Shown: positions 53,960 to 64,000, counted from the first letter of the stretch. The stretch is 64,000 nucleotides of DNA from Macrocystis pyrifera (GCA_031763025.1 JASSKH010000045.1:992001-1056000), one strand, 5' to 3'. Program-made: numbers and translations. Notes: a model not told the origin generated them from the sequence alone.

Positions 53960-54250
53960 ACCATTTTATTTCGTTTCGTGCGCGTGCGTGTAGTCAGAAC
54001 ACGGTACCGCGGGCGAGCCCGGCGCCGCCGCGGGTGTCAGCGGGTGCTAGCAGGCAGAGGGGGTGTTGCAAGGAGCGCCTTCGCCGTTTGCATGGCTAGG
54101 CGTCGCGTGTGTCTCGAGACACGGAGGAAGCACGAATGGTATCTGTCTGGCCTCCTTGTGAGGCTCCCCTTGCACCATATACGAGATATAAGGGTCGTTT
54201 TGATATGCGAAATAGTATTCAAGCGGTGCTTATTTTTGCGACCAAACTAA
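53960..54250 (-). repeat. dispersed repeat family R2, copy 4
   Basis: Inverted relative to 31880-32315. It contains TTTCGTGCGCGTGCGTGTAG, GCGGGTGTCAGCGGGTGCTA, ATGGCTAGGCGTCGCGTGTG, TCTGTCTGGCCTCC and AGTATTCAAGCGGTGCTTAT then TTTTGCGACC. Confidence 0.75.
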
Positions 54251-55480
54251 ACGCCAAAGAGACTTCAATGCAGTTTGAGCACCAACTTTGTCGAAGTGGC
54301 GCAGTGTTGCTGTGGTTGGTTGCGTTTGTCGGAGCCTGCAGTCCGCATTCCACCGTCTGCCATATTCTTTTCGATCCGTATATACCCAGGATGACATATA
54401 TCCCTGTACTTTTTTTTGTGTTGCACGGAGCACGGACCACCGCCTAGAGAGCAATAACCACAGCAGTGCACAGATCATGCTTACCTCCAGCTTCCTACAG
54501 CACCACAACCCTGCTGCCCTGCTGCCCAGCAGCAGCAGCAGTGGGCACACCTTGCGTGTATGGATGATCGTACTGCGGCTATCACAGTTGGTTTATTCGG
54601 TCGATCACTTGACCACGCCACGAACACACCAACCAGCATCACACACCTCTCTCCCTGCTTCAGAATCCTCTTCTTCTGCTTATTGCTGTGTGTGATCCAA
54701 CATTGCCACTGCTCCAGCTGTGCTCAGCACAGTGTGCCAACAACAGCAGCAGGCATGGTACTATGCGCATGTGGAAGATCCGCGCTGTAAGCTCAGTACT
54801 ACTGTAGTTCGTTGTTGTTGTCATCGGCAGTGGCCGACGCACGTACGTTCCGCAGTGTGTGACCCATTATCCCCGGATCGATATATTCGTCGTCTCGAGT
54901 ACAACAAAAACAAATCGTTCGTAATGTACAACAAATTATTCGTACGGCAGCGTTCGTACAAAACAGACTTACGGCAGTAGTTCTCATTGCTGTGTGTCCT
55001 ACATTGCTGACCGATAGATCCTAGAGCCAGCTGAAAGGGGGTCAGTACACGTACGTTCCTCGCGTGGCTTTCTACAGCAGTACTGCTGTATATGCAGCCG
55101 TACCTGTACAAGCTACTCTACTGCTGTAGGAGATCGTGCAGAGTGTTTTAGATTTCGTAAAAAACACGACGTGCCAGTTGTACGAGCACTATTGTTCTAG
55201 CGTAGACGTTTCTACTGCGCGCGATAAAAATTTCGTTTCCGAGGTTCGACTCGCACCATTCACGCTTTTTTTTAAGTTCACTTCCGGCTTTTTTTGTGCC
55301 AGGACTACAACAGTACTATTAATAATAATACATTCGTCCACGCCTTGCTTTTCTGATCGTATAGTATGATATACTGTAATACAAGTTGTGTGTGTGTTTA
55401 TTTTCCCACTTCTGACTTTTTTTGTACCAACCAGTACATTAATCCACCTTGCTTTTCTGAACGTGTAATATGATTTACAT
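54251..55480. other. no gene recognised
   Basis: CAG/CTG-rich fragments and short palindromes (ACAGCAGTACTGCTGTAT at about 55077). No coding frame with support. Confidence 0.4.
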
Positions 55481-55484
55481 GTGT

Positions 55485-55605
55485 GTTTTTACCCAAGGTG
55501 AAGAGTTTAGGCGCGCTTAAGTGTGGCGTGCGTTCACACCTCAACATTTTACAGCTACTCCCAATAGTTGAGAGTAAAGCAAAGTATGTTCGAGAAAATA
55601 CTGCT
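55485..55605 (+). repeat. dispersed repeat family E, copy 2
   Basis: Matches 44455-44590 over GGCGCGCTTAAGTGTGGCGT, the CTCAAC.TTTTACAGC block and TTCGAGAAAATACTGCT. Confidence 0.65.
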
Positions 55606-57200
55606 AATATAGGGTTTCCCCGTGAAAAAAAAAACGTCGCGAAGATCGTCGTCTGGGGAAAAAAAAGACGTCTCGAGGTTACGCCGCTTTATTATCCGTA
55701 AAAATACGAAAATCTGGGAATTTTGCCACGACGAAAAAATCTCACGAGAGGTACTTTTACGGCCTGTTTTTTTCGTCGTGAGGATGAACAGCTGCGAACA
55801 GACCGCACCCAGCCCATCCCCCCCTACTCCATATATATCCCAACCTTGGCATCCCTCATCTGGGTCGCTGAAAGCAATCCACAGCAGCAGTGTATACCAC
55901 GACGACAATACCGCTTCAACGTGGGGCCGGCCGGCACCGCAGGATATACTGCTTTCCGTTTGGGTGCGACCCATGTACAGCTCTGCGCTGATCGCCTGTT
56001 GAGTTTCTTGTCGACGGAAACATGTCCTCGGGTGCACGCAGCAAGGGGCATGCAACCACACCAACAGCGAGCGCAAGACATTCCCTTCGCACTCGCATCC
56101 CGCAGAGCCTAGGCCGTCGCGAAGGGTATGGAGAGCCGCAGCATGCCGGACTGGGGATGGAGGGGGGTGGCGTTGGGCCAGTGAGGGCGACCGGGAGCAA
56201 CAGCTCTTCTGTGTGTCTGGGTGATAGTTTTCAAATTGGCTCGCTGGGACTCTCACCGGAGTTGTAATTTGTGAGCACGAGGGGTGGGGGAGCTGCTGCT
56301 GTCACAGTGGTTGGAGGTTCGAGCGGGGTGGAGGAGGCAGATCACAAGGACGAGTATGAGCAGGGGGGGAATAACGCAGGCGGCGGTACCGCAGCAGGAT
56401 ATTATGCTTGGGGTTGTGGTATGTAGCGGGTCATTCGGAGCATATGGCGTTCGTATGATGTACGAAGCTACATGCACGGAGGATCGCTGCCTACGTGATT
56501 TTTGCGTTTTTGAAGATACTACTGCTGTAATGACCAGATACGAGGTATGACACCTGGTAGGAAGTACGTACTGCTGTTTGCTTTATGTACTCGTGTGTGG
56601 GGCAACTGCCTCTGTACGACCTTCAGGCATCCAGTAAACAACACACGCGTGATTGGACCCACGAATGGAAGGGGTGTAGCAGTAGCGCCAGTTTAGTAGC
56701 TGTTAACCGTGTCATGAGATAGATGCGGGTTCATGAGTTACAGGTGATGAGAGCATCAGGGATGCGCGAATCGGCATACTGTAAATAAATGTAGGAAATT
56801 GGATTTCACGACCACAAACTCTCACAGACGTGTGAACCTCCCTCCTCCCTTGCGCACAACGTCTGCTGTACAAACTTGGGGCCGCCGTATGTGAATTTAC
56901 ACGCAGACATGCACGGTCGCAACGCACTACTATTTTACCCCAACCTACCCGCCGTCCGTAGGGACTCGTACCACTTTTGTTAAACGAAAAGCTTTTATCT
57001 TCACACACCCGCGGGGATAACTACCGTTTCCATGTCATCAGTGTCCCACGGAAAAAGAGAACCTGGGTTGTAAAATCTTTTGCTGCAATTCGACGACAGT
57101 TTATCGGCGACCAGCACCCCCACTCCCCGACACAACACATTACCTCCTCCGACAATCAAAACTACTCGTCGACATCCACCCTCTAACCAAGACACCGCCA
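55606..57200. other. no gene assigned
   Basis: The GC-rich part 55780-56260 is open on both strands (233 codons minus, 126 and 129 codons plus). The composition is low in hydrophobic core residues and no motif is visible. I leave it unassigned. Confidence 0.35.
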
Positions 57201-57207
57201 AGAGAGT

Positions 57208-57502
57208 ATGCCGGACAATGATTCCTCTTCGAATCCTCAGTTTGGCGAGACGATTACGTACGAATCGGACGACTCCTATCTTGAATGGTACGTGCGTGCG
57301 TGGGATTTTACTTTTTTGCGGAGCATGCGTTCAAGTTTAAGCGCGGGCCTTCGTTGTTCACGAAAAGGCACGAGCGGCGAGATCTCCATAACTTTCGCAG
57401 ACTACTCGCCAAACTGTCCTTCAAACGTCACGGCGAACTTCACGACGATATTTTAAGAACTAAGACGACGTTCTCCGCGACGTTCGTTCACGGCGTTTTG
57501 TA
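57208..57502 (+). other. exon-like frames upstream of the USP-like gene
   Basis: An ATG at 57208 opens MPDNDSSSNPQFGETITYES..., reaching DDSYLEW with a donor-like TG|GTACGTGCG. In another frame FFAEHAFKFKRGPSLFTKRH followed by ERRDLHNFRRLLAKLSFKRH runs to TAA at 57500. A small intron or a one-base change would join them. This may be the 5' part of the gene at 57978 or a separate fragment. Confidence 0.25.
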
Positions 57503-57977
57503 AAAAAATACGGGGAAACCCTCTAATATTATCGTAGGTACCTCGTACACTCGCAGTTTTTGTACTCGAGATACTGCGAGTACTGTGAGATGGGTGTATC
57601 CCAGGTTCGCCCTGGGTCTGCAGCAAGATTCTCTTTCGGTAAGGTGTAGCGTGGAGGACACGCCAGGTATAGGTGAGGCTCGGCACGGTCAGCCGAGCAG
57701 AAGTGATCATGAAGCATGACGCAAGTCATCTCACATGACAGTCATCAGTAATTACTCCCCGCCTCAACTATCATCAGATCTACGGAGATCTGCGGCCACT
57801 TTTAGTACAAGAGTCAATATCCACGATAACGGATGAACCACTGACTGTAGAGTAACGACCTGAGACTCACATCGCCCCCCAATGTTTGAACGCCTCTTGC
57901 TGGAGAACCCAGCAAAGGTTTCGAACATTCTAGAACGAACGGTTTCTAGGTTCTCTACTAATCACAAATTTGTACAG

Positions 57978-58999
57978 TGGTAGTTGATGTATATTATTCA
58001 ACTGGTTCATTTTCAAACCACGTCACTCCCTGCGTAGTGAAAACCGCGGGCTTGTGTGACTATGATAGAATTTTACTACAGAATCAGTCGGGCGCAGGAT
58101 CCGCAATGGGAACGCCAGGCTCCATATACGAAGCGATCATCCTTCGACCTGATGATCAACTCCACCCCAACAGCGGGTGGCCAGGTGACGTCGTGGAACG
58201 GCATGCTCGTATCATGGACACTCGGACGGCTCTCGGATTCAACTGGCACTACACTACTACCGATTGCCATATCGAAGACCATGGCCATATCGAGATAACC
58301 GCATCCCAATGTGCACGATGGCGAGATCCCGCACCAGTCTTGATTCCGCACGGACCGCCCCAGTCACTCCATGATGCAGTCAATGCCTTGTTCCTAACCG
58401 GAGCCGCCTCCGACTTCCCATTTCCTGGACCTACCTGCTCCGTGCCCCCCTGCGACGAGAGCTGCGCCCGGCACATCAGAACATCCACATGGTCGATTTT
58501 TCCTTGGAGTGCGGACAACGCCCCAGATCGCGTTTTCTTCGCGTCTGCACGTGTAGACATCTACGAGGACGCCGGAGAGCCGCCAGCACCGTCACCCATT
58601 TTGATGATAGGCGTTGAGTACTGCCTCGTAGCTGTCATCTACTCCCTTCCGAACCATTTCGTGACCCAGTTGCGTTCGAGAGGGCGGTGGTTGAAGTACG
58701 ATTGCATACTCGGGGGGAGTACCACGTCTTGCGACGATTCCGACTATGACTGGTATCATGGTTTCCAGCATATGTATGTCTACCTTCGAAAGTCCATGAC
58801 CTTGCCTGTTCCCCAGGCACAAACGACACCATACCGTAGTGCTAGCTACCATGAGCGCGCAAGCCAAGAACGCGCGGAGATAATCGAGGCGACTAGACAA
58901 GGACCCATCATGCCTCCGCCTTACCGAAGTCCTGGCCACTACGACGTGGGGAGCGCAGCTGTGCCTTGCCGACTCGACTCCGACGTACCGCCGCCTTGA
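57978..58999 (+). CDS. USP-like (peptidase C19-type) C-terminal half
   Basis: An open frame of 340 codons with an acceptor-like TTTGTACAG|TG at its start. Residues about 130-273 follow the layout of the second half of ubiquitin-specific proteases: SLHDAVNALF; a Cys cluster C154-x4-C159-x3-C163; PDRVFFASARVDIYE; then YCLVAVIYSLPNHFVTQLRS, GRWLKYD and MYVYLRKS, which parallel 'Y.L.AVI.H....GHY.A..R', 'W..YDD' and 'AY.L.Y.R'. The catalytic His would be H227, although the usual Gly before it is Asn here. No catalytic Cys box (GNTC[YW]-like) is visible in this exon or just upstream, so the enzyme is incomplete or inactive, or has unseen exons. Domains of this type are found both in cellular genes and in some DNA transposons. 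Family placement rests on pattern recognition only. Confidence 0.45.
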
Positions 59000-59019
59000 G
59001 CGTCTCCCGTGCACACGTG

Positions 59020-59615
59020 GCCATTTGGGTACCCCCAAAATCCTCCAGAGGTCCTCTAGAGGATTCCAAAAACAAAACGATCCCCCAGAATGGTAATGAG
59101 AAAATCCTGTGTAGGATTTCGTACCCGCAAAATCCTGCAGAGGAAACAGAAACCGACTTGGTCCCTCTAGAGGGTGTCTGCTGACACTCCTGTGGAGGGC
59201 GTTGTCCTCATCAACGGCCCTCTGGGGGGTGCCGTGATGGAAATAATCCCCCAGCATGGTAATGAAAAAATGCTGTGCAGGATTTCGTCCCCATGAAACT
59301 CTGTACAGGAAACAAAAGTGAAATCGCCCCCCTGGACGTTTTTTTATGACATTCCTGTGGAGCGTATTAAAAAAATCGGCGGCCTCTGGGGGGTGTCGCG
59401 ATGAAAATAATCCCCCAGCATGGTAATGTAAAAATCCTGTGCAGGATTTTGTATCTATGAAACCCTGTACAGGACATAAATCTTCACTCTACCCCCTGGA
59501 CGGTTTTTGAGAGCAATCCTGTGGAGGGTATTCCAATAATCGACGGCCCTCTGGGGGGTGTCGCGATGGCAATAATCCCTCAGCATGGTAATGAGAATAT
59601 CATGTGCAGGATAGC
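59020..59615 (+). repeat. 165-bp tandem repeat, about 3.5 units
   Basis: TCCC(C/T)CAGCATGGTAATG-type landmarks lie at 59081, 59247, 59411 and 59576 (spacing 166, 164, 165). Each unit also has CCTGTGCAGGATTT.GTA, a short palindrome-rich stretch, CCCTGTACAGGA and GGCCCTCTGGGGGGTGTCGC. The array starts about 25 bases after the stop codon of the USP-like gene. Confidence 0.9.
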
Positions 59616-60250
59616 ACAAACACCTCAATATGGCATGGCCTTAATATCCGTTTTCAGGATTTCTTATCTTCGAAACCATGCAGAGTAAACCAAATTGTTA
59701 AAATTATTATCCCTCTGCAGAATTTGGTCACTCTGCTCCTTTGATGGCCTCACTAGACTATTATACTCGTAAATATTCTTAATGTTGACAATTTACCTCC
59801 ATACCTCGCCGACGCTTACAGGCTGTCATCTTTGTTCAAAGCTCTAAGGCGGGCGGGAAGCAAAACTTAAAAAAACACTTTGCCACAGATCACAGCAGCA
59901 GTTTATGACTGTTGCCGGCCGTTCGGTTCCCAACCAGATTTCTGTACGCTCAGGTGTACACCCGTCTGGCCTTGCTGTCTCTCTTAAATGAAAAGCTTCA
60001 ATATCAGTCCTCTTTCGCTCTCTGTACTTGTGTGCATCCCCGTATCAGACATGCCTCCCCAGGTTTCTAGATGTAATACTCTACGTAAAAATATTCACGT
60101 ATATCTGCTATTAAACCACTACTCGTACTATACTACGTGTACAACGACTGAAAGATACCTTCAACACATGGGTAAGATATACAGACGCAGCAACGCGACC
60201 TACGTGGAGACGCCTATCTACCATCGACGTTCAGGACAAAAAAAAAACGT
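59616..60250. other. no gene recognised
   Basis: No supported feature. Confidence 0.4.
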
Positions 60251-60252
60251 GC

Positions 60253-60555
60253 TCAGTCGGCAATACGCGTACTCCATTCCAGAGTCGGGCCCGGTCTAGC
60301 GCTGTCCGTGTCGGGAATGCCCGCCCCCTCGCATGCTGCCGGGGACGTTGCCCTTGTTGGCGTGGCCTGCTCCTTCGCTGCTGCCGCTGCCGTTCTAAGC
60401 GCTGGATCCATCTGTATTGGTTCGACGTCGTCTTCGTCGCCGTTGTTGTCGCCGTGGCCTTTGTTGTCGTCGTCGTCGCCCTTCTCGTCATGGTCGCTCT
60501 TATCTTGGCCGCCCTCGCCTTCCTGGTCAGCAGTTAAACCGCCTGTTACGTAAGC
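60253..60555 (-). CDS. putative terminal exon, acidic Gly/Asp/Lys-rich protein
   Basis: On the minus strand an acceptor (TGCTTACGTAACAG) is followed by GGLTADQEGEGGQDKSDHDE, KGDDDDNKGHGDNNGDEDDV and EPIQMDPALRTAAAAAKEQA, ending at a stop at 60253. The upstream sequence in the same frame (CVLRASLWLCCAYVTG) would act as a hydrophobic leader if the acceptor is not used. The Asp/Lys/Gly/His composition recalls the spacers of the repeat proteins at 5432 and 45183, but there is no sequence match. The antisense frame (Ser/Pro/Leu-rich) is considered a shadow. Confidence 0.3.
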   Translation of the reverse strand, partial: AYVTGGLTADQEGEGGQDKSDHDEKGDDDDNKGHGDNNGDEDDVEPIQMDPALRTAAAAAKEQATPTRATSPAACEGAGIPDTDSARPGPTLEWSTRIAD

Positions 60556-60860
60556 ACAGCAGAGCCAGAGGGAAGCGCGAAGGACACACGTGGCCACTGA
60601 GAACACATAACAAATATACCTGACGTAGGCATTAATCCCCTGGAGGGTCGCAGCAAGGGGAGCGTACGTGGACACAAGGAACGTGGTAATCAACAGAAAT
60701 CACAAAAAAAAAATCGAACGGCCATCTGAAAAGCGCACCAATAAAACCAAACCTACATCTCACAGATCATGCGGAGCCTAGCGAGTTGGGTCGGGTCAGG
60801 AGGCGTTCACAACCTCACTGGTCAGGTGCTCGGCTGGACAAGTGACGGCAAATATCATGG
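60556..60860. other. no gene recognised
   Basis: No supported feature. A TGGGTCGGGTCAGGAGG phrase at 60787 recalls the GACCC arrays. Confidence 0.35.
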
Positions 60861-60864
60861 TACA

Positions 60865-61000
60865 GTACTAGTGGTCCCTCTATAACGTCGGCTCAATAAT
60901 GCGAGTGCCCTATCTAATGCCGAATCTGCATTGTAAGGGACGCACCCTGTATAGTGCCAGTTCCGCCGCTTGGGTGTCCGTCAATAATGCCGGGTCAGTG
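60865..61000. repeat. pogo/Tigger-like element end
   Basis: TAGTGGTCCCTCTATAACG resembles ends of Tigger elements (CAGT.GTCCCTC...). It is followed by a series of AATGC(C)G and GTGCC(G/A)G motifs (AATGCCGAATC, AGTGCCAGTT, AATGCCGGGTC) like those around the transposase remnant at 36167-38065. The opposite end was not identified; 61740-61830 contains similar motifs (AATGCCGGT, GTGCCGGC). Confidence 0.4.
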
Positions 61001-62040
61001 TGTATCCTACTTATGCTGTGCACATCTATGCATACACCCACAAACACCAGAGAAACAGCAGGTGGTGCAACCGTTTTGGTGTCTGCTCGATTCCGGGTTG
61101 GGCTGGTTCGTCGAAGTAGATGACAGCATGTTGTGTTTTTGTGGGAATCTCTTCTGTGTGAGCAAGACGCACAGTAGTATGGATGTATGGGGCCACATTG
61201 GGCAGACGTGGCAAACAGACAAAAATACACATGGACACGGCACGGCACCAAAAACGTGGGCTCTGAAACTCGGCTTTAGTACCATTCGTATGATACGAGT
61301 ACACAACACATGTTCAGCAGCACAGGAACAAGACAGGTCAATTCTGCTATCTGTGGTGCAGAATAGTACCGGGTATTCCATATTATACTTTACGACTATT
61401 GTCAGAGTACGTTCCAGGTATAATATTAATATCAGAACACAGCAGTACAACAGTAGTGCACAGCAGTGGTATGTTTAGAACAAACATAACTTTCTGGAGT
61501 ATACTGCTGGTGGTGCACAGTGCACCATCCCACTACTGTGTGTTCCATACACCCCTCTGCTGCTCACTCACTGCGAATACATGTCATACGTAGCAGGTGT
61601 CCCTCCCTGTGTCCCTCATTCTAACCCCGCATTACAGCAGCGTATTCTCGGTCGCTTGTTGCATACGGTGGTGTATGGTACATTGATTCTTCAACTGTGC
61701 TTGGCATTATAATAGAAGAGTCTCAAATCGCGAATAACGGCATCGTACCCGAACAATGCCGGTGCCCGCTACAATGCCGGTATTCTAAAATGTAATGATT
61801 CTTCAAAAGTGCCGGCAAACACCGGCGCTATCCAAGAATCCCAGACAGTGAATTATGACGAGGGAAGTGTGATATATCGTATGCAAGTGAGGTTTTCGGT
61901 CGGATAGTAAAACAGGTCGCTTCTGCGGAGTAGGAGATAGCCTAGATTACTACTTCATATACGTCGGATACTCGCGAGTCCGGACGTGCCGGTGCGAGCA
62001 CACGGTTTTTCGTTGAGGGACACCAACAACTGCCGAGAGC
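61001..62040. other. no gene recognised
   Basis: No supported gene. The stretch 61740-61830 repeats AATGCCGG(T) and GTGCCGGC. Confidence 0.4.
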
Positions 62041-62042
62041 GC

Positions 62043-62136
62043 TTAACCCCTTTACAACTGGAAACCCGGGGTTGGGGACATAGTTACTCGTAATCAGTAC
62101 AATGAATGATGGGTTTTGGGCCTCTAAAAGGGTTAA
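62043..62136. mobile_element. piggyBac-like MITE, TTAA at both ends
   Basis: TTAACCCCTTTACAAC at the left and CTCTAAAAGGGTTAA at the right are inverted at their ends (TTAACCC..TTTA), with TTAA as the shared target. Inner GGAAACCC / GGGTTTTGGG also pair. The interior is too short to code. Related to 32975-33065. Confidence 0.65.
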
Positions 62137-62149
62137 TAGCGTGGGCAAG

Positions 62150-62295
62150 CAAAATTCGACGCAAGTCGACGAAGGAAGAAACTGCTGAAATCTGCTCGCG
62201 ATAAAAATGCAAGGCGCGTACCACAGTGGGGAGGAGGGAGAGGAGCCTGCGTTGTAACCCCGGACCTAAGTTACAAAAGGAAGGGAGACAGAACT
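62150..62295 (+). repeat. dispersed repeat family R3, copy
   Basis: TTCGACGCAAGTCGACGAAG, CTCGCGATAAAAATGCAAGG then CGCGTACC, GGAGGGAGAGGAGCC and TAACCCCGGACCTAAGTTAC. This copy joins the two halves seen at 29395-29570. Confidence 0.65.
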
Positions 62296-62468
62296 TTAGG
62301 GCAAGACATATGATAGATGGGAAGAAAAGAAAGAAAAAACACTGCTGGACATCTATTTTTTTTTTTCGTGTCCAGAATAGTAGTGGATGTACGAGCTGCA
62401 CCCACCGCATCTTGGACCCGCAGAATATGTGCAGAGACTCGGACAGGACGAACTTCACCCGCGCCCCC
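62296..62468. other. no gene recognised
   Basis: No supported feature. Confidence 0.4.
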
Positions 62469-62470
62469 GC

Positions 62471-62545
62471 TTGACTAGTGGTTAGACCGCGAGGTTACTA
62501 ATGCCAAGGTCATGGGTTCGAAACCCCGGCCAAGGCGGAGTTTTT
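62471..62545 (+). tRNA. tRNA-like sequence, probably pseudogene or SINE head
   Basis: GACTAGTGGTTAGACCGCGA gives a D-arm/A-box-like block, TTACTAATGCC an anticodon-loop-like block and ATGGGTTCGAAACCC a B-box and T-loop. The possible acceptor strands CCCGCTTG and CAAGGCGG pair only in part, and the T stem has two mismatches. It is followed by a T-run and A-run. Most likely a decayed tRNA or the head of a SINE. Confidence 0.35.
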
Positions 62546-63050
62546 TCTTGCAAAAAAAAATGCAGACAGCGTCTACTGCTGCTGTGGCGTGAGCTTTCAA
62601 AGCTCGACGCGAGTCGAAGACGGAATAAGGCTGTTTCCTATGGAGTTCGATTTCGAGCCTCAGAATTATATTTTTCGATCTCCAAAATGAATGACCCTGC
62701 TTATGCAGTTCAAATATGCCAAATCCGACGGGATATTTTTCGATATGAGAATCCGATGACCCAAGTCGCCAAAATCCGACGACTTTCACCAGATTTTCAA
62801 ATCGAAAAAGGGCATGCTCTCTAAATTCAAGATGTCATCCACGACAGCAAACAGCAGCAGAACGATCGATCACTTGGATGGTGATTCAGCTTTATAGCGA
62901 CGTTGCTTCGCGCCATACGCGCGGTCGGCGGGCGGCGCGTCCCACCGTGGCCAGACTACAGTCAGTGGGCGCGGGCTCGGGCCTAGACACCAAGACAAGC
63001 GCACTCGGCGCGCACCTCTCCGTGGATACGTACTCGAAGACTACACTGCT
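62546..63050. other. no gene recognised
   Basis: A TTTCAAAGCTCGACGCGAGT block at 62595 matches the R3 flank. No supported gene. Confidence 0.4.
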
Positions 63051-63054
63051 GTAC

Positions 63055-63060
63055 AGCAGC

Positions 63061-63094
<34 letters not shown>
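63055..63094 (+). repeat. (CAG)n microsatellite
   Basis: A CAG run of about 40 bases inside a longer open frame on both strands. It creates poly-Ala or poly-Cys readings that should not be taken as protein. Confidence 0.9.
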
Positions 63095-63095
<1 letters not shown>

Positions 63096-63439
63096 CAGAC
63101 ACATGATAAAGCACAAAACACCAAGACAGCTTGACTCTAGCGCACGCGCCACGTCTCTTCTCCGCCTGACCAGAGGCAGTCAGCCTTGGCTCGGACGCTT
63201 GGGTCCTACGCGAAGGGCAGCGAACCCAGCGCGTCTCTTCGCGGCGCCAGACCACAACAACAACAGTTGGTCTTGGCGTTTGCTCGAATATCAGCACGCG
63301 TAATAAAAATCTGATTTTCCGCGTTGGACGACTGTTTCGATTTGCCAAGTTCACATCTGAAAATGCGATCGGATCAAAATCTGAATACCAAAAATCGAAC
63401 CGCATAGGAAACGGCCTAAAACGCTGCATTAATTCTCGC

Positions 63440-63555
63440 GATAAAAAATCAAGGTACGTACCATTGGGAGAGAAGGGAGAAGCGCCCGCTATGTGAACTC
63501 GGATCTGAGCTACTACTAGGAGGGAGCGGGAGAGTAGGGCAAGGGTATTAAATGG
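63440..63555 (+). repeat. dispersed repeat family R3, copy
   Basis: CTCGCGATAAAAAATCAAGG, GGGAGAAGCGCCCGC and TGTGAACTCGGATCTGAGCT then an AGGGAGCGGGAGAGTAGGGC tail that matches 26400-26420 closely. Confidence 0.65.
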
Positions 63556-64000
63556 GGTCCAAAAAAACAATGCAACGCCTTCAGGAAAGGTACACCGTAA
63601 AACTACGCTCAGCAGCAGCTACAGAGTACTTGTAGTATATTCAGTGCTTGCCACAACTAGTTTGCTGCGTTAAAAAACAAACGTCAGATTGAGCACGTAC
63701 AGTCAGTACATACTTTGTACCCGGTGTACCGCTAAATGTAAAACCTAACACACCCCGCGCGCAATCAAATTATCACAGCAAGCTTGCACAAGACAATTTT
63801 GAGAAATGTGCGATCTCTCGCAGCTGAGAGGTACATGAAATACTGAACACGTACTATATACCAGGTCCAAGGGGATACATCACCCCCAGCTTCGTCACCG
63901 GTACCATGCAGGCCCTACCAAAGATGTCAGGAGACATGCCAAGCAAGTCAAAACTGTGCTGTCAAAGGTGTACCACCAGGTGGGCCGGTGTGTTCCCTAC
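63556..64000. other. no gene recognised
   Basis: No supported feature up to the window end. TATATACCAGGTCC at 63858 is a near-match to the over-represented 9-mer. Confidence 0.4.

Noticed and set aside
55555..56256. 233-codon minus-strand frame and overlapping plus frames
   Set aside because: Both strands are open and neither shows a known motif or splice evidence, so no gene is called.

Overview
The window looks like nuclear DNA of a eukaryote, most plausibly an alga or other protist. Coding density is very low. The few credible coding segments are bounded by GT-AG splice sites. CAG/CTG-type microsatellites are abundant, and most recognisable units are transposon remnants, MITEs, tRNA-derived repeats and minisatellites. 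There are no operons, no Shine-Dalgarno-led genes, no rRNA and no convincing intact tRNA. A stramenopile alga (brown-alga-like) would fit the style, but this is a guess; no conserved housekeeping gene is present to place it.

Layout. 0.1-5.3 kb: dispersed repeats and a large AGT/GGA/GCA microsatellite. 5.4-12.8 kb (block A) and 45.1-53.0 kb (block B) are colinear, same-orientation duplicates. Each starts with a gene for a Ser/Asp(-Lys/His) repeat protein that has a short Cys/Gly/Tyr/Arg-rich head module. Each then carries three stretches of degraded but mutually similar sequence, which in block A include a 3-4 copy tandem repeat of about 550 bp. In block A the repeat-protein gene is broken by an in-frame TAG and a +1 insertion. 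In block B it carries two identical-looking one-base losses inside a tract that is free of stop codons in several frames. These two genes are the most distinctive content of the window and I know no family for them.

13-35 kb is largely non-coding, with exon-like fragments: a possible three-exon secreted micro-peptide at 29.75-30.16 kb, a minus-strand 5' exon at 31.7 kb, and exon-like segments near 18.2 and 18.6 kb. Several repeat families occur here too. At 35.67-38.43 kb lies an element with hAT-like ends and an imperfect 8-bp target duplication. It contains GACCC-type arrays at both ends and, inside, a truncated, frameshifted Tigger/pogo-type transposase with a recognisable intron. At 40.5-42.7 kb there is a 42-bp minisatellite in forward, inverted and forward blocks, followed by a TA-flanked MITE.

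53-64 kb holds hairpin repeats, a gene with similarity to the C-terminal half of USP-type deubiquitinases (57.98-59.00 kb), a 165-bp tandem array just behind it, an acidic minus-strand exon (60.25-60.55 kb), a TTAA-bounded piggyBac-like MITE and a tRNA-derived sequence. The 9-mer TACCAGGTA/TACCTGGTA occurs at least 18 times across the window, far above chance.
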